Source: an uncultured Clostridia bacterium
Lineage (GTDB): Bacteria; Bacillota; Clostridia; TANB77; UBA1234
NCBI GenBank assembly: GCA_934149305.1
Contig: CAKPEF010000001.1
Span: 118,835 to 182,834 of the forward strand
Direction of reading: 5' to 3'
DNA length: 64,000 nt
The position numbers and the translations under genes are program-made. Below the pieces are notes generated by a model. It searched no databases and was not told the origin of the DNA. It saw only the letters and a list, made by a program, of their open reading frames with translations. Shown here piece after piece: positions 62,577-64,000 of the stretch; within the stretch, counting starts at the first letter, position 1, and every line of letters begins with the position of its first letter.

Positions 62577-62952
62577 ATTTTACGCACTCTGCTAGTATTT
62601 CATTTAATCTTTTTTCTTGTCCAGTAAGATATAGATATCCTATTAAAGCCTCAAAGCCTGTTGCATATTTATATACTATTACATCTGCATTTTTAGCTGT
62701 TGAATGTGGATTAGAGTTCCTTCCTCTCCTTACTATGTCTAGTTCTTCTTCTGTAAGATTTGGTTCTAGTCTTTCTAGTATTTCTGCTTGTCCCTTTGCA
62801 CTTACATACTTGATACTTTTTTTATGTAATAATCCATTTTTACATAATCCTTGTCTTATAACATATTCTCTTATATATTTTTCATATACTGCATCACCCA
62901 TATAAGCAAAGACAAGTGGAGACATTTGCTTTATATCACTTTCTGTTATCAT
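62575..62952 (-). CDS. mrnC: Mini-ribonuclease III
   Basis: A 125-residue RNase III catalytic domain without dsRNA-binding domain that matures 23S rRNA. Family motifs are SPLVFAYMGDAVYEKYIREY near residue 10, VSAKGQA near 50 and RRGRNSNPHSTAKN near 75, then FEALIGYLYLTG with the later catalytic Glu. GAGGTG precedes the ATG. It follows rbgA by 12 bases. Confidence 0.93.
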   Translation of the reverse strand: MITESDIKQMSPLVFAYMGDAVYEKYIREYVIRQGLCKNGLLHKKSIKYVSAKGQAEILERLEPNLTEEELDIVRRGRNSNPHSTAKNADVIVYKYATGFEALIGYLYLTGQEKRLNEILAECVK

Positions 62953-62964
62953 TTTTTCACCTCA

Positions 62965-63837
62965 TTATTCTAATGTTATTAAACCTATTTTTCCGGTTCT
63001 AAAATCATCTAAGATTATATTGGCAACCTTTGTGTAATCTACTTCTCCGCCTCTTACCAAGCAGCCTCTTTTTCTTCCTATTTCCTCCATTAGTTCAACT
63101 GTCATTTCATATGTGAAGTTTTCGTCTATTTTATATCTTTCATAAACATTCTTTTTATATTTTAATACAAGTTCTTCAAGTAGGCTAAGTGCTAATTCTT
63201 CAACATCTAATATTTCATCTTTTATTGTACCGATGTATGCCAAATGTCTTGCTGTTATCGCATTATCAAACTTTGGCCACAATACACCTGGTGTATCTAA
63301 TAATTGTATTTTATCATTTAGTCTTACCCATTGATTTTTTCTTGTAACACCTGGTTTGTTGCTAACTTCTGCAGTTTGCTTTCCTGCTATTTTATTTATA
63401 AAGGTCGATTTTCCAACATTAGGTATGCCAACTATCATTGCTTTTATTGAAATTCCTGTTCTTCCCTTAGCTGATTGTTTTTCTATTTTATCTTTCATTA
63501 GTGATAATGCTGCTTCTACAACATCATTTACCCCTTTTCCTTTGTTGCTATCCGCAACTATAGCTGTTTGGTTATTGGATTTTAACTTTTGAACCCACTT
63601 TTTATTTGCATCACTATCTGCCAAATCCGCTTTGTTTAAAACAACTATTCTAGGCCTGTCTCCTATTATTTCGTTTAGTATCGGATTTCTACTTGCTATC
63701 GGTATTCTAGCATCTATTATCTCTATAACCACATCTACAAGCTTTACACTTTCTGCTATTTCTCTTCTGGCTCTAGCCATATGGCCTGGATACCAGTTAA
63801 TATTTGTTTTTTGGAAACTTTTTTCTTCATTTGACAT
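62965..63837 (-). CDS. rbgA: Ribosome biogenesis GTPase RbgA (YlqF)
   Basis: A circularly permuted GTPase needed for 50S maturation. It opens INWYPGHMARARREI near residue 14, then LNKADLAD (G4) near 87, GIPNVGKSTFINKI (G1) near 155 and DTPGVLWP (G3) near 203. At 290 residues it is full length. The ATG at 63837 lies 1 base after the stop of the upstream gene; an earlier ATG inside that gene adds seven residues and is less likely. Confidence 0.95.
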   Translation of the reverse strand: MSNEEKSFQKTNINWYPGHMARARREIAESVKLVDVVIEIIDARIPIASRNPILNEIIGDRPRIVVLNKADLADSDANKKWVQKLKSNNQTAIVADSNKGKGVNDVVEAALSLMKDKIEKQSAKGRTGISIKAMIVGIPNVGKSTFINKIAGKQTAEVSNKPGVTRKNQWVRLNDKIQLLDTPGVLWPKFDNAITARHLAYIGTIKDEILDVEELALSLLEELVLKYKKNVYERYKIDENFTYEMTVELMEEIGRKRGCLVRGGEVDYTKVANIILDDFRTGKIGLITLE

Positions 63838-63838
63838 T

Positions 63839-64000
63839 TCAATCACTACTTCTTTCATTTAATAACTTAATTCTTTCTGCGTTATTAAGTATATCTAATT
63901 GATATTTACATATATTACTTAATATTTCAAATCTCTCTTCTTTGCTTTTTCCTTCTTTTATTAATTCAGCATTATGTGATTCTAAATTTGATAATACTGT
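63839..64000 (-). CDS. C-terminal end of an unidentified gene (cut by window edge)
   Basis: The frame open from 64000 reads TVLSNLESHNAELIKEGKS...DILNNAERIKLLNERSSD and stops at 63839, one base before the rbgA start. It is helical and charged. In many Firmicutes rbgA follows rplS and lepB, but this tail matches neither by eye. Function unknown. Confidence 0.6.
   Translation of the reverse strand, partial: TVLSNLESHNAELIKEGKSKEERFEILSNICKYQLDILNNAERIKLLNERSSD

Overview
The window comes from an AT-rich (roughly 30% GC by eye) Gram-positive genome, most likely an anaerobic member of the Clostridia. The reasons are strong AGGAGG-type ribosome binding sites, sigma-A promoters, the Firmicutes SufCBDSU iron-sulfur layout, the rimP-nusA-ylxR-ylxQ-infB-rbfA order, RbgA and Mini-RNase III, and a secreted SLH/dockerin protein. 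No outer-membrane genes are present. I cannot name the species. Almost every gene lies on the minus strand. The plus strand carries one flippase-like membrane protein, three isolated small orphan genes and a transposase remnant. No tRNA, rRNA or CRISPR array was seen.

Layout, left to right. 1-2.9 kb: end of a glycolytic gap-pgk unit and a divergent flippase-like gene. 3.4-9.9 kb: an Rrf2 regulator and the operon sufC-sufB-sufD-sufS-sufU-mnmA, which links Fe-S assembly to tRNA thiolation; sufD carries a one-base insertion. 9.9-20.3 kb: housekeeping and accessory genes (CYTH protein, hydrolase, DUF1653, NUDIX, XRE-ImmA regulator, HtpG, purine permease, DUF1385 protein, lipoprotein, ispE with a one-base insertion). 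20.3-23.5 kb: an RNA-repair-like operon made of a TROVE-like/VWA (DUF2828-type) protein, a 50-residue ribbon-helix-helix protein and the RNA ligase RtcB. Its leader has its own promoter and folds into a tRNA-like three-way junction, which makes it a candidate Y RNA.

25.8-38.9 kb is the accessory heart of the window. It holds a HExxH-VWA protein, two small unknown proteins, and three tandem 740-750 residue MoxR-type AAA+ ATPases. The ATPase halves are almost identical. The N-terminal halves carry short hypervariable patches between invariant anchors. Behind them lie a duplicated small membrane protein, a transglutaminase-like protein, a helical protein paralogous to one beside the ATPases, and a leucine-rich-repeat protein. 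The set resembles the MoxR-VWA class of NTP-dependent conflict systems with a diversified recognition domain. No reverse transcriptase or template repeat is in the window, so the diversification mechanism is open.

39.7-50.3 kb: translation and RNA-modification genes (rlmD, truB, nrnA, rbfA, infB, ylxQ, ylxR, nusA, rimP). 50.4-59 kb: cell-surface and membrane proteins, including the SLH/dockerin protein, a duplicated block of DUF3137-like and small secreted proteins, a DUF2207-like protein and an internally deleted IS1634-type element with matching 5-bp flanking repeats. 59-64 kb: MgtC-like protein, cation/proton antiporter, PstS-like binding protein, Mini-RNase III and RbgA. A dispersed palindromic repeat recurs in at least seven intergenic gaps. 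Three genes (sufD, ispE and a repeat-domain secreted gene) each differ from an intact frame by exactly one extra base.
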